The position numbers and the translations under genes were made by a program. This document shows positions 25,665 to 34,650 of a DNA stretch of 64,000 nucleotides, one piece after another. The stretch's first letter is position 1, and the number at the start of each line of letters is the position of its first letter. The notes under the pieces were generated by a model, which was given only the letters and a program-made list of their open reading frames with translations, was not told the origin of the DNA and did not search any database. The stretch comes from Oscillospiraceae bacterium (GTDB taxonomy: Bacteria; Bacillota; Clostridia; Oscillospirales; Oscillospiraceae), in contig JAHHRW010000004.1 of NCBI GenBank assembly GCA_020025575.1, positions 122,412 to 186,411 of the forward strand, written 5' to 3'.

Positions 25665-26282
25665 TCAGTTGAAATTTGCGCGAACTTCGTTAAAGATCTC
25701 ATCAGCCAGCTGGCAGTATTTGGTCAGCATCTGATTGGCCTTGCAATTCATTTCTTCAGCAACATCACGATTCTTCAGACTCTTGGTGTTGATGAAAACA
25801 TTCAAAGAGGCAGCCTGCAGAGCGGCCTTGCAGCAAACAGCACCGCATCCAGCATCGGAAACAGCCAGACGGGAACCCTTGGCAGCAAATACAGCAATAT
25901 AGTCAATTGCTTCGCAGCACAGCTCCATGATATGCATGGGAACAGCGCATGCAGTGATGGTGGCATCTTCCAGAATCTGATCCCGATTTGGGTCATCCTT
26001 CGGAATACCATAAGCCTTTGCCAGCGGCACAAAGCCCTTGTCATCGGCCTCTACCTGATCCAGCAGCTCTTTCTGCAGTGCATCACACTTGGCTTTCAGA
26101 GCAACGATTTCTTCTTCTACATCGGCATACTTCTTCTTGCCGACAGTCAGGCTGCCCACCATGTTGCCCAGGGCCGTGCCTAATGCGCCAACCAGGGCAG
26201 CAGCACCGCCACCACCTGGAGCGGGGGCATTGGATGCCAATACTTCAACAAAGTTACGGCAGGATTCCAGTGTCATGTCCAT
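25665..26282 (-). CDS. fchA: Cyclodeaminase/cyclohydrolase family protein
   Basis: 205-residue all-helical protein related to formiminotetrahydrofolate cyclodeaminase and methenyl-THF cyclohydrolase. The signature SNAPAPGGGGAAALVGALGTALG begins near residue 13. Next to fhs and folD it most likely works on methenyl-THF or formimino-THF. GGAGAG stands nine bases before ATG 26282. The third codon is another ATG and could serve. Confidence 0.88.
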   Translation of the reverse strand: MDMTLESCRNFVEVLASNAPAPGGGGAAALVGALGTALGNMVGSLTVGKKKYADVEEEIVALKAKCDALQKELLDQVEADDKGFVPLAKAYGIPKDDPNRDQILEDATITACAVPMHIMELCCEAIDYIAVFAAKGSRLAVSDAGCGAVCCKAALQAASLNVFINTKSLKNRDVAEEMNCKANQMLTKYCQLADEIFNEVRANFN

Positions 26283-26373
26283 ATTATGATTCTCTCCTTA
26301 GAAAATAGGTGAAGCCCAATCACCAGTCTATGCTAGGGAAATTGGACCGAATAATTCGTGGTGCTTACCGCAA

Positions 26374-26403
26374 AAAGCACAGGCGGGAGGCCGCCTGTGC
26401 TTT
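26374..26403 (-). terminator. Terminator or attenuator between fhs and fchA
   Basis: GCACAGGCGG / CCGCCTGTGC stem with a GAGG loop is followed on the minus strand by TTTTTGC. It sits inside an otherwise contiguous gene run and could tune downstream expression. Confidence 0.75.
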
Positions 26404-26416
26404 AGTGAAGTGCGGA

Positions 26417-28090
26417 TTAGAACAGGCCAGAAATCTTGCCGGTCTCGTCTACATCAATACGCTCAGCAGCGGGAACCTTGGGCAGGCCAGGCATCGTCAT
26501 AATCTCACCGGTCAGAGCAACCAGGAAGCCGGCACCGGCAGAAACCTTAATGTTACGCACGGTGATGGTGAAGCCCTCGGGGGCACCCAGCTTGGTTTGG
26601 TCATCGGTGAAGGAATACTGCGTCTTAGCCATGCAGATAGGCATCTTGTCGTATCCCAGCTCGGTCAGAGTCTTGATCTGTTTTTCGGCGTTAGCGGTAA
26701 AGTTTACGCCGTCGCCATGGTAAATCTTCTTAACGATGGCTTCAATCTTGTCCTTAATGGGCAGATCAACATCATAAGCAAATGTGAAATCGTTGGGCTC
26801 TTCGCACAGACGAATAACTTCCTCAGCCAGAGCCAGACCGCCTTCGCCGCCCTTGGCCCAAACTTCGGACAGGGCAACATTAACACCCAGCTCCTTGCAC
26901 TTGCGCTCGATCAGAGCCAGCTCAGCTTCGGTATCGGTGGGGAAACGGTTGATGGCAACGACACAGGGCAGCTTGTAAACCTTGGTAATGTTCTCAACAT
27001 GACGCAGCAGGTTGGGCAGACCCTTTTCCAGAGCTTCCAGATTTTCGTTGCCGGTTTCAGCCTTAGGCACACCACCGTTGTACTTCAGAGCACGGGCGGT
27101 AGCAACCAGAACGACACAGGAAGGATGCAGGCCAGCCATACGGCACTTGATGTCCAGGAACTTCTCAGCGCCCAGGTCAGCACCGAAACCAGCCTCGGTG
27201 ACGGTGTAATCAGAAAGTTTCAGGGCGATCTTGGTAGCGGTAACAGAGTTACAGCCATGAGCGATGTTTGCGAAAGGACCACCATGTACGAATGCAGGGG
27301 TGTGCTCCAGAGTCTGAACCAGGTTGGGTTTCAGAGCATCCTTCAACAGAGCAGCCATAGCACCCTGAGCATTCAGGTCACCAGCGGTAACAGGCTTGCC
27401 ATCGCGGGTGTATGCAACGACCAGACGAGAAAGACGAAGTTTCAGGTCGGAAATATCGGAAGCCAGGCACAGAACAGCCATGATTTCGGAAGCGACAGTG
27501 ATGTCGTAACCGTCTTCGCGGGGCATGCCATTGGTCTTGCCGCCAAGGCCATCAACAACATTACGCAGCTGGCGATCGTTCATATCGACGCAGCGACGCC
27601 ATGTGATCTGACGGGGATCGATGTTCAGAGCGTTGCCCTGATAGATGTGGTTGTCCAGCATAGCTGCCAGCAGGTTATTGGCAGCGCCGATTGCGTGGAA
27701 GTCGCCGGTAAAGTGCAGGTTGATATCTTCCATAGGAACGACCTGCGCATAGCCACCGCCGGCTGCACCGCCCTTAACGCCGAAGACGGGGCCAAGAGAG
27801 GGCTCACGCAGAGCGACCAGTACGTTCTTGCCCATTCTGCGCATACCGTCAGCCAGACCAACAGTTGTTGTGGTCTTGCCCTCACCAGCGGGGGTGGGGT
27901 TGATAGCGGTAACCAGAATCAGCTTGCCATTTTTGCGGTCGGTCTCGTTCAGAATGTTGTAGTCAACCTTTGCCTTGTACTTGCCGTACTGTTCCAGATA
28001 CTTTTCGTCCACGCCGGCAGTCTTAGCGACCTCGGTGATGGGCAACATTGGTGTTTCCTGTGCGATTTCGATGTCAGATTTGAAAGCCAT
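26417..28090 (-). CDS. fhs: Formate-tetrahydrofolate ligase
   Basis: ATP-dependent activation of formate to 10-formyl-THF, 557 residues. The nucleotide loop TPAGEGKTTTTVGL is visible near residue 65. ATG 28090 is chosen since AAGGAGATTGATTAAA stands ahead; an ATG nine bases upstream is less well placed. Together with fchA and folD it gives a full formate to methylene-THF path, feeding purines, thymidylate and glycine, or acetogenic metabolism if the rest of the Wood-Ljungdahl route exists elsewhere. Confidence 0.97.
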   Translation of the reverse strand: MAFKSDIEIAQETPMLPITEVAKTAGVDEKYLEQYGKYKAKVDYNILNETDRKNGKLILVTAINPTPAGEGKTTTTVGLADGMRRMGKNVLVALREPSLGPVFGVKGGAAGGGYAQVVPMEDINLHFTGDFHAIGAANNLLAAMLDNHIYQGNALNIDPRQITWRRCVDMNDRQLRNVVDGLGGKTNGMPREDGYDITVASEIMAVLCLASDISDLKLRLSRLVVAYTRDGKPVTAGDLNAQGAMAALLKDALKPNLVQTLEHTPAFVHGGPFANIAHGCNSVTATKIALKLSDYTVTEAGFGADLGAEKFLDIKCRMAGLHPSCVVLVATARALKYNGGVPKAETGNENLEALEKGLPNLLRHVENITKVYKLPCVVAINRFPTDTEAELALIERKCKELGVNVALSEVWAKGGEGGLALAEEVIRLCEEPNDFTFAYDVDLPIKDKIEAIVKKIYHGDGVNFTANAEKQIKTLTELGYDKMPICMAKTQYSFTDDQTKLGAPEGFTITVRNIKVSAGAGFLVALTGEIMTMPGLPKVPAAERIDVDETGKISGLF

Positions 28091-28234
28091 TTTAATCAAT
28101 CTCCTTGTATTAGTTTAGGTGCCCTGCCGTTGGAATGGCCCAGGCCCATACAGGATTTATGTGGATTGCCGTTGGGGTGACGCACCACACATGTGAACGG
28201 TACAAAAATATTTCGGTATTTCTGTACTGAAACA

Positions 28235-28263
28235 AGGATACCATCATCTATGTCAAAAGTCAA
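28235..28263 (-). promoter_or_regulatory. fhs promoter and leader
   Basis: TTGACT (28258-28263) and TATCCT (28235-28240) are 17 bases apart on the minus strand, giving a leader of about 137 bases. The leader holds CCAACGGCA twice and a GGTG-CGT-CACC hairpin, but it matches no riboswitch I know. Confidence 0.5.
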
Positions 28264-28320
28264 CTACCTTTTTCACTTTTTTCTGTGAAAATTATTCAAC
28301 AGGTGCGGGGGATATGCCAA

Positions 28321-28349
28321 ACGGAGGCAGGGGATATCCCTGTCTCCGT
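28321..28349 (-). terminator. Terminator of the SLH protein gene
   Basis: ACGGAG-CAGGG / CCCTG-CTCCGT stem followed by a short T tract on the minus strand. Confidence 0.6.
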
Positions 28350-28357
28350 TATGGGAA

Positions 28358-29578
28358 TCACCAAGTGAAAAACATGGAGATTCCGGGGTTATTTTCTTTA
28401 AGGTTGCTGAGCCGGTATAGGAGCTGAGCAGTGTTGGCTCTGGTAAGCACTGCGTCATCTGCAGCAATGTGAACATCGCCGTGAATAACTGCGGCAGCAG
28501 CCTCACGGGCCCATGTGGCGGCAATGCCATCAGAATCAAAAACGGTAGGAATTGCAAAGTTCAGAGCGTTTTGCACCATGTCACTGGCCTCACTGCCGGT
28601 AATGGCCTGATCAGGACGAAATTCAACGCCGTCGGCGGTGGGGTAACCCGCAATGATTCCGGAACGAAGGGCTGCTGAAAGGTATGGTTTGAGCCAAGTG
28701 GGGGCATCATCGATAAAACCGGTATTGGCTGCATTGTTTTCTACAGGCAGATCCAGAACTTCCATGAGCATGGAGAGGAACTGTCCTCTGCTTACCGGCT
28801 CTTCCGGACGAAAGCAAGCCTGACCGTTTACGGTTTCACCGGAGAAAATGCCGGTATTACGCATCCACTCTGCGGCAAAGCGGCAGTCTGAGCCCATGGT
28901 GTCGGTATACTGCTGGGAATCCGTTGGCTTTAGAATTTTGATGGTGATGGTGGCCTCTCGGGATACGTTGCCTGCCGGATCAGTTGCCGTATAGGTGAAA
29001 GAATCTGTTCCGACTTTATTGTGCTTTGGTGTATATAAGAACGAGCCATCTTCCTTAATTTCCACGGTTCCGCGTTTTGGCTGTCGGATGACGGTGTAGG
29101 TCAAGGTCTGCTGCTCGGGATCGGATACCTTCAGTGGTGCTCCGTTGGGCAGATTCTTGTAAGTCTCTATGCTGGAATCTTCTGCAATGGGGGCCTTGTC
29201 CTCTTTGCCATGGATCGATATGGTCATGACAGCCTCCGGAGCCACATGGTCTGGGAAAATAGGCAGATATTGCACCTGAGCAGAGGTGTCTGTTTCGGTG
29301 GGAAAGGGGGAGAATGTCATTTGTCTCAATTGATCGATGGTTAAAATATCTCCGGCGCGAATGAGTCGGTCACTCAGCTTGACAGCTCCCAGCTCGGCAT
29401 CTGGGAGTCCAGTGATACACACGCCGGTGATTTCGCCTGATTCTCCGGAAAAATCACTGCCCAAGAAACAATAGGTTCCGTTAGAATCCACCTGAGCGGC
29501 CTGTGTCGTGGCGGACATTGCAGCGATACACAGTGAGAGTATGAGCATTCGAAAGGGTGCTCTGTGATGACAGGTCAT
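28358..29578 (-). CDS. Secreted SLH-domain protein with Ig-like repeat
   Basis: 406 residues from ATG 29578, preceded by AGGAGG. A signal peptide (MLILSLCIAAMSATTQA) opens the chain. A cadherin/Ig-like tandem domain covers about 140-230 (LKVSDPEQQTLTYTVI, FTYTATDPAGN). Two SLH-type segments follow: about 250-310 (CFRPEEPVSRGQFLSML) and 320-400 (EFRPDQAITGSEASDMV), so it likely binds the cell wall. It is downstream of rodA with its own ribosome site; a terminator separates them. The surface role is inferred from domains only. Confidence 0.8.
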   Translation of the reverse strand: MTCHHRAPFRMLILSLCIAAMSATTQAAQVDSNGTYCFLGSDFSGESGEITGVCITGLPDAELGAVKLSDRLIRAGDILTIDQLRQMTFSPFPTETDTSAQVQYLPIFPDHVAPEAVMTISIHGKEDKAPIAEDSSIETYKNLPNGAPLKVSDPEQQTLTYTVIRQPKRGTVEIKEDGSFLYTPKHNKVGTDSFTYTATDPAGNVSREATITIKILKPTDSQQYTDTMGSDCRFAAEWMRNTGIFSGETVNGQACFRPEEPVSRGQFLSMLMEVLDLPVENNAANTGFIDDAPTWLKPYLSAALRSGIIAGYPTADGVEFRPDQAITGSEASDMVQNALNFAIPTVFDSDGIAATWAREAAAAVIHGDVHIAADDAVLTRANTAQLLYRLSNLKENNPGISMFFTW

Positions 29579-29640
29579 AGAAAAACCTCCTGTTATTGGT
29601 GTTCGGAGGTAGTGTTTGCGTGCTGAGGTTGAATTATGCA

Positions 29641-29674
29641 AAAAATCCGTCGCCTGAGCTGGCAACGGATTTTT
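29641..29674 (-). terminator. Terminator after rodA
   Basis: AAAAATCCGT / ACGGATTTTT stem with T-run on the minus strand, only a few bases past the rodA stop. Confidence 0.8.
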
Positions 29675-29677
29675 CTC

Positions 29678-30829
29678 TTATCGAGGGGGCTGGATGTACA
29701 TGCCTTGTTTGCCGGGGGTGGGGCGTGCATAGACTCCGGATACGAGCCCCAACATTGCATAGCAGGTCAGGATGGAGGAACCGCCATAACTGACGAATGG
29801 GAGAGTCAGACCGATAACAGGGGTAAAGCCCAGACACATACCCAGGTTGCTGGTAACCTGAAAAATCAGCGCCGAAGCTGCGCCAAAGCAAACCATACGC
29901 CGGGAGAAGTCCGAGGAACGGGTTCCAACATAGATACACCGGCCGATGATGGCAAACTCAAGTGCGATTATGGCCAGACATCCCAGAAAACCAAGTTCTT
30001 CGCCAATGGAAGCGAAAATATAGTCGGTGTGTTGGGCGGGCAAGGCGCCAATCTGGGTTCTGGCACCATTGAACAGACCTTGTCCGGAAAATCCGCCGGC
30101 GGTCAGGCTCAGAAGATTCTGATTGGTGTGGTAGCGTGCTCCGATAGCCTGAGAATCGATAGATGGATCAAATAGAATCATGATTCGATTCTTCTGGTAG
30201 TCATCGAACAAAAACTTCCACAACAGCGGAAATGCAGCGGTGATGCTGACGCCGGCCAGAGCGAACCAGAACAAACTGACACCGCCGGCGAAGGTCATAC
30301 CAATGAAGATAAATACGAAAATCAGAGACACGCCGGCATCTTTTGAAATAATGACATTCGTTCCAGCCAGCACCAACAGGTGAATGGCCATATGCATGAC
30401 GGAACGAAAGGAGGAAAGATGCCGCTGGTGTGATGCCATGACCGAGGCCATAACCAATATATAAGTGATTTTACAGATTTCTGCCGGCTGAATATTGATG
30501 GGCAGGAAGGGAAAATCCAGCCAACTGCGGTTACCGCCACGAGAGTCGCCGAATGGAATCAGCAGCAACAGCATTCCAATACCCAACAAAAATAGGAGTG
30601 TTCTATGCTCCAAAATCAGATCCAAATCCACGGAAGAAATGAAGGAAAAAAGAAAAATGCCAATGGCAGCGGCAATTACCTGAATCAAAACAAATCGGGC
30701 AGCGCCCATATGGGTGGTGGCACTGGCAATGATAACACATCCATAAACGGTGGTAAGCATACATAGTGCAAGCAGAACTTTATCGCATTTTTGGAAAGAG
30801 TCCAGAACCCTCTGGAAAAATTTGCGCAT
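29678..30829 (-). CDS. FtsW/RodA/SpoVE-family glycosyltransferase
   Basis: SEDS family membrane protein, 383 residues, about ten membrane segments. The SEDS signature GNRSWLDFP followed by INIQPAEICKITYILVMA, and the late PVIGLTLPFVSYGGSS, are clear. These enzymes polymerise lipid II in elongation (RodA) or division (FtsW), or act in sporulation. The sequence does not decide between them; absence of a partner PBP here leaves it open. AAGGAGG lies just before ATG 30829. Confidence 0.92.
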   Translation of the reverse strand: MRKFFQRVLDSFQKCDKVLLALCMLTTVYGCVIIASATTHMGAARFVLIQVIAAAIGIFLFSFISSVDLDLILEHRTLLFLLGIGMLLLLIPFGDSRGGNRSWLDFPFLPINIQPAEICKITYILVMASVMASHQRHLSSFRSVMHMAIHLLVLAGTNVIISKDAGVSLIFVFIFIGMTFAGGVSLFWFALAGVSITAAFPLLWKFLFDDYQKNRIMILFDPSIDSQAIGARYHTNQNLLSLTAGGFSGQGLFNGARTQIGALPAQHTDYIFASIGEELGFLGCLAIIALEFAIIGRCIYVGTRSSDFSRRMVCFGAASALIFQVTSNLGMCLGFTPVIGLTLPFVSYGGSSILTCYAMLGLVSGVYARPTPGKQGMYIQPPR

Positions 30830-31024
30830 GGAAGGCCTCCTTAAATGGTGTGGCAAATAAAATTACTTTCGTAATGATAGCATTTTTTTATGAAAAAGGC
30901 AACAACCTTTCTCTTTTTCGCCAAAGGGACAAAAATATACAGGCGAGTACCGGAGAAGGCTTGCCTTTTAGCCTGAATTTGTTTATAATAGGTAACAAAT
31001 GAAGTACATTCAGGAGGGTTTTCT

Positions 31025-32128
31025 ATGGAGAATCGTCTTGCAGCTTATAGAGGCTGTCTGCTGGGACTTGCCATCGGTGATGCGATGGGATATACAGTGG
31101 ATCACAAGACACTTGACCAGATTCGGGAAGATTATGGCCCCAATGGTCTGTTGGGATATGACCTGGCAAATGGTTATGCCGATATTACATCTTATACGCA
31201 GATTGCGGCCTATGTCTGCAATGGCCTGCTGCTTGGGGTAACGCGTGGACAGCTCCGGGGTGTTATGGCTCCGTATGTTCGTTATATTTCTATTGCAGAG
31301 CAGGAGTGGGCAAGACTTCAGGGCTACCGTAAGGACCCCTCTGCGGTGAATTACTGCTGGGTCAGCGGCGCGGATGGGCTTCAGGCCCGGCGGTGTATGG
31401 ATACATTGATGCTGGATACCTTGAACAGAAATGATCTGGGCACCATGGAAGAACAGAAAAACCGCTATCAAGGTCCGGGATCTTTGACAGCGGCAATTCC
31501 GGTGGGGCTGTTCTTTGATCCCCAGCGAATAGGCAGAGAAGAGGTTCAGAGACTGGGTGCTGAGGCAGTTGCGCTTACCCATGGAAATCCCAGTGCGTTT
31601 CTGACCGGTGCAGCATTGGCGCATATCATCAGCCGAATTGCATGGGATGGCGAAAACGACCTGCGCCACTTGGTTCGAGAGGTTATCAGCATGCTCCAGA
31701 CCAGATTTGGCAGAGCCTATAAACAGACGGCGGAAGTGTGCCAAAGCTTACGGATGGCACTGGCGTTGTCCATATCACCCAATATGAAAGAAACAGAAGC
31801 GATGGAACAGTTAGACTGCAGCTGCGCGTCGAAGGTTTTGGCCGGTGCGCTGTATTGCTGTATTCTCCATCCCAAAAGTGTGGATGAAGCGGTGATTGCG
31901 GCAGTGAACCATTCCGGCTACTCTGCGGCAGTGGGGGCTGTTGCGGGTGCAATCCAAGGAGCGCTATTGGGTGATGGTGCAATGCCGGAATTTTATCTGG
32001 AATGTTTGGAACCCCGAGATACGCTGCAGGAGCTGGCGACCGATATGTTTCAGGGGTGCCCCATGACCAAAGACAGCAATCTGTTTGACGTAGAATGGGA
32101 TGGAAAGTATGTTTCTATTCAGGGTTAG
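31025..32128 (+). CDS. ADP-ribosylglycohydrolase-family protein, probably inactive
   Basis: 367 residues with the DraG/ARH fold outline: LGLAIGDAMG near 13-22 and a C-terminal AVNHSG...GAVAGAIQGALLG. The metal-binding residues that define the family are missing: the usual (S/T)DDT is SYT at 56-58, and the C-terminal D(S/T)D motif is YSAAV at 299-303. The middle glycine-rich loop also departs from the family. AGGAGG precedes the start. If the enzyme has lost metal ions it may bind ADP-ribose or have a regulatory task. It is transcribed alone, ahead of the rimP operon. Confidence 0.8.
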   Translation: MENRLAAYRGCLLGLAIGDAMGYTVDHKTLDQIREDYGPNGLLGYDLANGYADITSYTQIAAYVCNGLLLGVTRGQLRGVMAPYVRYISIAEQEWARLQGYRKDPSAVNYCWVSGADGLQARRCMDTLMLDTLNRNDLGTMEEQKNRYQGPGSLTAAIPVGLFFDPQRIGREEVQRLGAEAVALTHGNPSAFLTGAALAHIISRIAWDGENDLRHLVREVISMLQTRFGRAYKQTAEVCQSLRMALALSISPNMKETEAMEQLDCSCASKVLAGALYCCILHPKSVDEAVIAAVNHSGYSAAVGAVAGAIQGALLGDGAMPEFYLECLEPRDTLQELATDMFQGCPMTKDSNLFDVEWDGKYVSIQG

Positions 32129-32183
32129 GCCTGAAATGTGGCAAAATTTATGAAAAAAACGCCCTCTATTTGATAAATTGCCC

Positions 32184-32212
32184 TTGCAAAACACATTCAG
32201 GGGTGATATAAT
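32184..32212 (+). promoter_or_regulatory. Promoter of the rimP-nusA-infB operon
   Basis: TTGCAA (32184-32189), 17-base spacer, perfect TATAAT (32207-32212), 75 bases before rimP. Confidence 0.8.
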
Positions 32213-32238
32213 GATTGTATTCTAGAGTATACGTTACG

Positions 32239-32266
32239 AAAGAGAGGGGTGCTTACCCCTCTCTTT
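32239..32266 (+). terminator. Leader hairpin of the nusA operon
   Basis: Perfect 12-base stem AAAGAGAGGGGT / ACCCCTCTCTTT with a GCTT loop, about 20 bases after the predicted start of transcription and 20 before rimP, followed by CTTGCTG. Such a structure in front of nusA could be an attenuator through which NusA controls its own level. Confidence 0.6.
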
Positions 32267-32286
32267 CTTGCTGAGAAAGGTGAAAT

Positions 32287-32739
32287 ATGAAAATTACAGA
32301 ACTTGTTGCATCTTTTGCCCAGCCTGTGGTAGAGGCCAATGGCTGCTCTCTGTGGGATGTAGAATATGTTCGGGAGGGTTCTGACTACTTCCTGCGTCTT
32401 TACATCGATAAAGAGGGTGGCGTGGATATCACCGATTGCGAGGCAATTTCCAGAGCAATGGACCCCATTCTGGATGAAAAGGATCCCATCAGCGAATCCT
32501 ATCATTTCGAGGTTTGCTCTGCTGGTCTGGAGCGGACACTGAAACGCCCCGGCGATTTCGAGCGATTCATGGGCAGCCCTATCACAATTAAACTCTATCG
32601 CCCCAGAAACGGGCTGAAGGAACTGCCCGGTGTCCTGAAGGGATATGACAATGGCAAGATTACCGCAGAATGCGGAAAAGAAATTATAACATTTGAAAAG
32701 TCCGAGGTTGCACTGGTGCGGCTTCGTGTGGAATTCTAA
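32287..32739 (+). CDS. rimP: Ribosome maturation factor RimP
   Basis: Helps assemble the 30S subunit. 150 residues; two small alpha/beta domains, with LWDVEYVREGSDYFLRLYID and the conserved VCSAGLERTLKRPGDF and an Sm-like C-terminal half. First gene of the operon, followed by nusA after 17 bases, the usual bacterial order. AAAGGTGAAAT precedes the start. Confidence 0.95.
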   Translation: MKITELVASFAQPVVEANGCSLWDVEYVREGSDYFLRLYIDKEGGVDITDCEAISRAMDPILDEKDPISESYHFEVCSAGLERTLKRPGDFERFMGSPITIKLYRPRNGLKELPGVLKGYDNGKITAECGKEIITFEKSEVALVRLRVEF

Positions 32740-32756
32740 CAGGAGGTTAAAGAACA

Positions 32757-33887
32757 ATGGCTAGAGCAACTAGAGCCAAAAAGCAGGTACAGCCCGAGGT
32801 AAATGTGGGTGCAGAGATCTTTGAGAGCCTGCGTGAACTGGAAAAGATCAAGGGTATTCCCGTAGAGTATATGGTAGAGCGTCTGAAACAGGCACTCATG
32901 AATGCTTACCGTAAGGATCGTGAGGATCATCGGGATGTTCCTGCCGAAAATGTGGTGGTAGACCTTACAGAAAATGGTCTGGCAATGTTTCAGGTGAAGA
33001 CGGTTGTAGAAGATGTGGAAGATACCGCTCTGGAAATCCACATTGACGCTGCAAAGACCCTGCAGCCCAACATTCAGCTGGGCGACAGCATCCGTATACC
33101 GATTAAGATCGAGGCTTTCGGCCGCATCGCAGCTCAGACTGCAAAGCAGGTCGTTATTCAGGGTATCCGTGAGGCAGAGCGCGGAGCTATGTACGAAAGC
33201 TACTCTTCCAAGGCTCAGGAACTGCTGACCGGTACAGTCCTTCGGCTGGATCCCAGTGGTGACATTTTTGTTCGCATTGGACAGGGCAATGAGGCATCTG
33301 ACGCAGTGCTGCGAGTCAGCGAGCAGATCCCCGGTGAAGAGTATCATGAGGGTGACATGATCCGCGTCTACGTTCTGGAAGTGCATCGTTCCAACCGCGG
33401 TCCTCTGGTTCATGTTTCCAGAACCCATCCCAATCTGGTTCGCCGCCTGTTCGAGCTGGAGACTCCTGAAATTGCATCCGGTGAAGTGGAAGTTCGCAAC
33501 ATTGCCCGTGAGGCAGGCTCCCGTTCCAAGATGGCTGTTCGTGCCACTGTGGAGGGCGTTGATCCTGTTGGTGCATGCGTTGGCCCCAGAGGCGGTCGTG
33601 TGGGCGCTGTCGTGGAAGAACTCCACGGCGAAAAGATCGACATTGTGGTTTACAGCGAAGATCCCTGTCAGTATGTTGCAGCAGCGCTCAGCCCTGCCGA
33701 TGTGGTTTCTGTCACCTTGGTTCCCGGTGCTAAGGCATGTAAGGTCGTTGTTCCCGACGATCAGCTGAGTCTTGCTATCGGTAAGGAAGGTCAGAATGCC
33801 CGTCTGGCGGCACGGCTGACAAGTTATAAGATCGACATCAAGCCTGAGTCTCAGGTTCATGAGGAAGAAAACCCTGTTGAGCTGTAA
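32757..33887 (+). CDS. nusA: Transcription termination/antitermination protein NusA
   Basis: Binds RNA polymerase and nascent RNA to steer pausing, termination and antitermination. 376 residues, the short form of Firmicutes without the C-terminal acidic repeats of E. coli. NTD about 1-120, S1 domain about 130-200 (GTVLRLDPSGDIFVRIG), then KH1 (about 220-290, VDPVGACVGPRGGRV) and KH2 (about 300-370, LAIGKEGQNARLAARL). AGGAGG precedes ATG 32757. Confidence 0.97.
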   Translation: MARATRAKKQVQPEVNVGAEIFESLRELEKIKGIPVEYMVERLKQALMNAYRKDREDHRDVPAENVVVDLTENGLAMFQVKTVVEDVEDTALEIHIDAAKTLQPNIQLGDSIRIPIKIEAFGRIAAQTAKQVVIQGIREAERGAMYESYSSKAQELLTGTVLRLDPSGDIFVRIGQGNEASDAVLRVSEQIPGEEYHEGDMIRVYVLEVHRSNRGPLVHVSRTHPNLVRRLFELETPEIASGEVEVRNIAREAGSRSKMAVRATVEGVDPVGACVGPRGGRVGAVVEELHGEKIDIVVYSEDPCQYVAAALSPADVVSVTLVPGAKACKVVVPDDQLSLAIGKEGQNARLAARLTSYKIDIKPESQVHEEENPVEL

Positions 33888-33930
33888 GCTAGGCAAGCAT
33901 ACAAATTGGATTGGATAGGAGGGAATGTCA

Positions 33931-34203
33931 ATGCCAAAAAAGATCCCTCAGCGGCAGTGTATGGGCTGCCGTGAACGAAAAGAAAAACGGGAATTGATTC
34001 GGGTGGTGCGTTCTCCTGACGGAAATGTAAGCCTGGATTTTCACGGTAAGGCACCAGGACGGGGCGCATATATATGCCCCGATATGGCATGCCTCAAGAA
34101 GGCAATTCGTTCCAAAGCTCTGGAGCGGAGTCTGGAAGTGCCCATTCCCGAAGAAATCTACGCTCGGTTAGAGCAGGAAATGGAGGCTGGAAACAATGCA
34201 TAA
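33931..34203 (+). CDS. ylxR: YlxR family RNA-binding protein
   Basis: 90 residues of the YlxR/DUF448 family, known to sit between nusA and infB. Sequences QRQCMGCRERKEKRELIRVVR and GRGAYIC are the family marks, and the fold binds RNA. ATG 33931 lies nine bases past GGAGGG; an ATG at 33925 sits too close. The next gene starts inside its last eight bases. Confidence 0.93.
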   Translation: MPKKIPQRQCMGCRERKEKRELIRVVRSPDGNVSLDFHGKAPGRGAYICPDMACLKKAIRSKALERSLEVPIPEEIYARLEQEMEAGNNA

Positions 34204-34633
34204 AGCGCTGAATTATCTATCCATTGCCCGTAAGGGTGGTCTGGTGGAGCTGGGCGAAGAACCCTGCGGCGGCGCGGCAAGAGCAGGTCATGCCCGGCTT
34301 GTTGTGGTTGCGTCCGATGCCTCTGATCACACCTGGCGTCGAGCAAAGAGTTATGTAGCTGGTACCAGCCAGCAGTGTATCAAAGCCCCCTTCAGCAAGG
34401 ATGAACTGGGTCAGGCCACAGGTCGGTCCAGCCTTGCAATGGCGGCATTTACCGATCCTGCGCTGGCTTTGGCATTTGTCAAGGCTTTGGGGGAATCGGA
34501 CGCTTACCGGGAAGTGGCGGAAGAACTGGACAAGAAGTCCAAAAGAATCCGTCAGCGTCAGAACGAAGAAAAGGCCCATCAGCACAATAAACGCGTGGGA
34601 AAGAAACGTTCTGCAGCCGGTAAAAAGGATTGA
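34196..34633 (+). CDS. L7Ae-family ribosomal protein-like YlxQ
   Basis: 145 residues. The first hundred fit the L7Ae/L30e fold (NYLSIARKGGLVELGE, RLVVVASDASDH, with the typical small-residue core). A basic tail of about 35 residues (KRIRQRQNEEKAHQHNKR) follows, longer than in B. subtilis YlxQ. The start overlaps ylxR by eight bases, so coupled translation is likely. Presumed to bind a kink-turn in RNA. Confidence 0.85.
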   Translation: MHKALNYLSIARKGGLVELGEEPCGGAARAGHARLVVVASDASDHTWRRAKSYVAGTSQQCIKAPFSKDELGQATGRSSLAMAAFTDPALALAFVKALGESDAYREVAEELDKKSKRIRQRQNEEKAHQHNKRVGKKRSAAGKKD

Positions 34634-34650
34634 GTTATGGAGGTGCGTAT

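Noticed and set aside
26309..28180. 623-codon open frame opposite fhs
   Set aside because: Shadow of a strongly codon-biased gene on the other strand; no family similarity and no start signal.
28091..28234. Possible ZTP (pfl) riboswitch before fhs
   Set aside because: CCTGGGC resembles the 3' part of the motif, but the 5' domain with its GACTGGC element is absent; no THF riboswitch core either.
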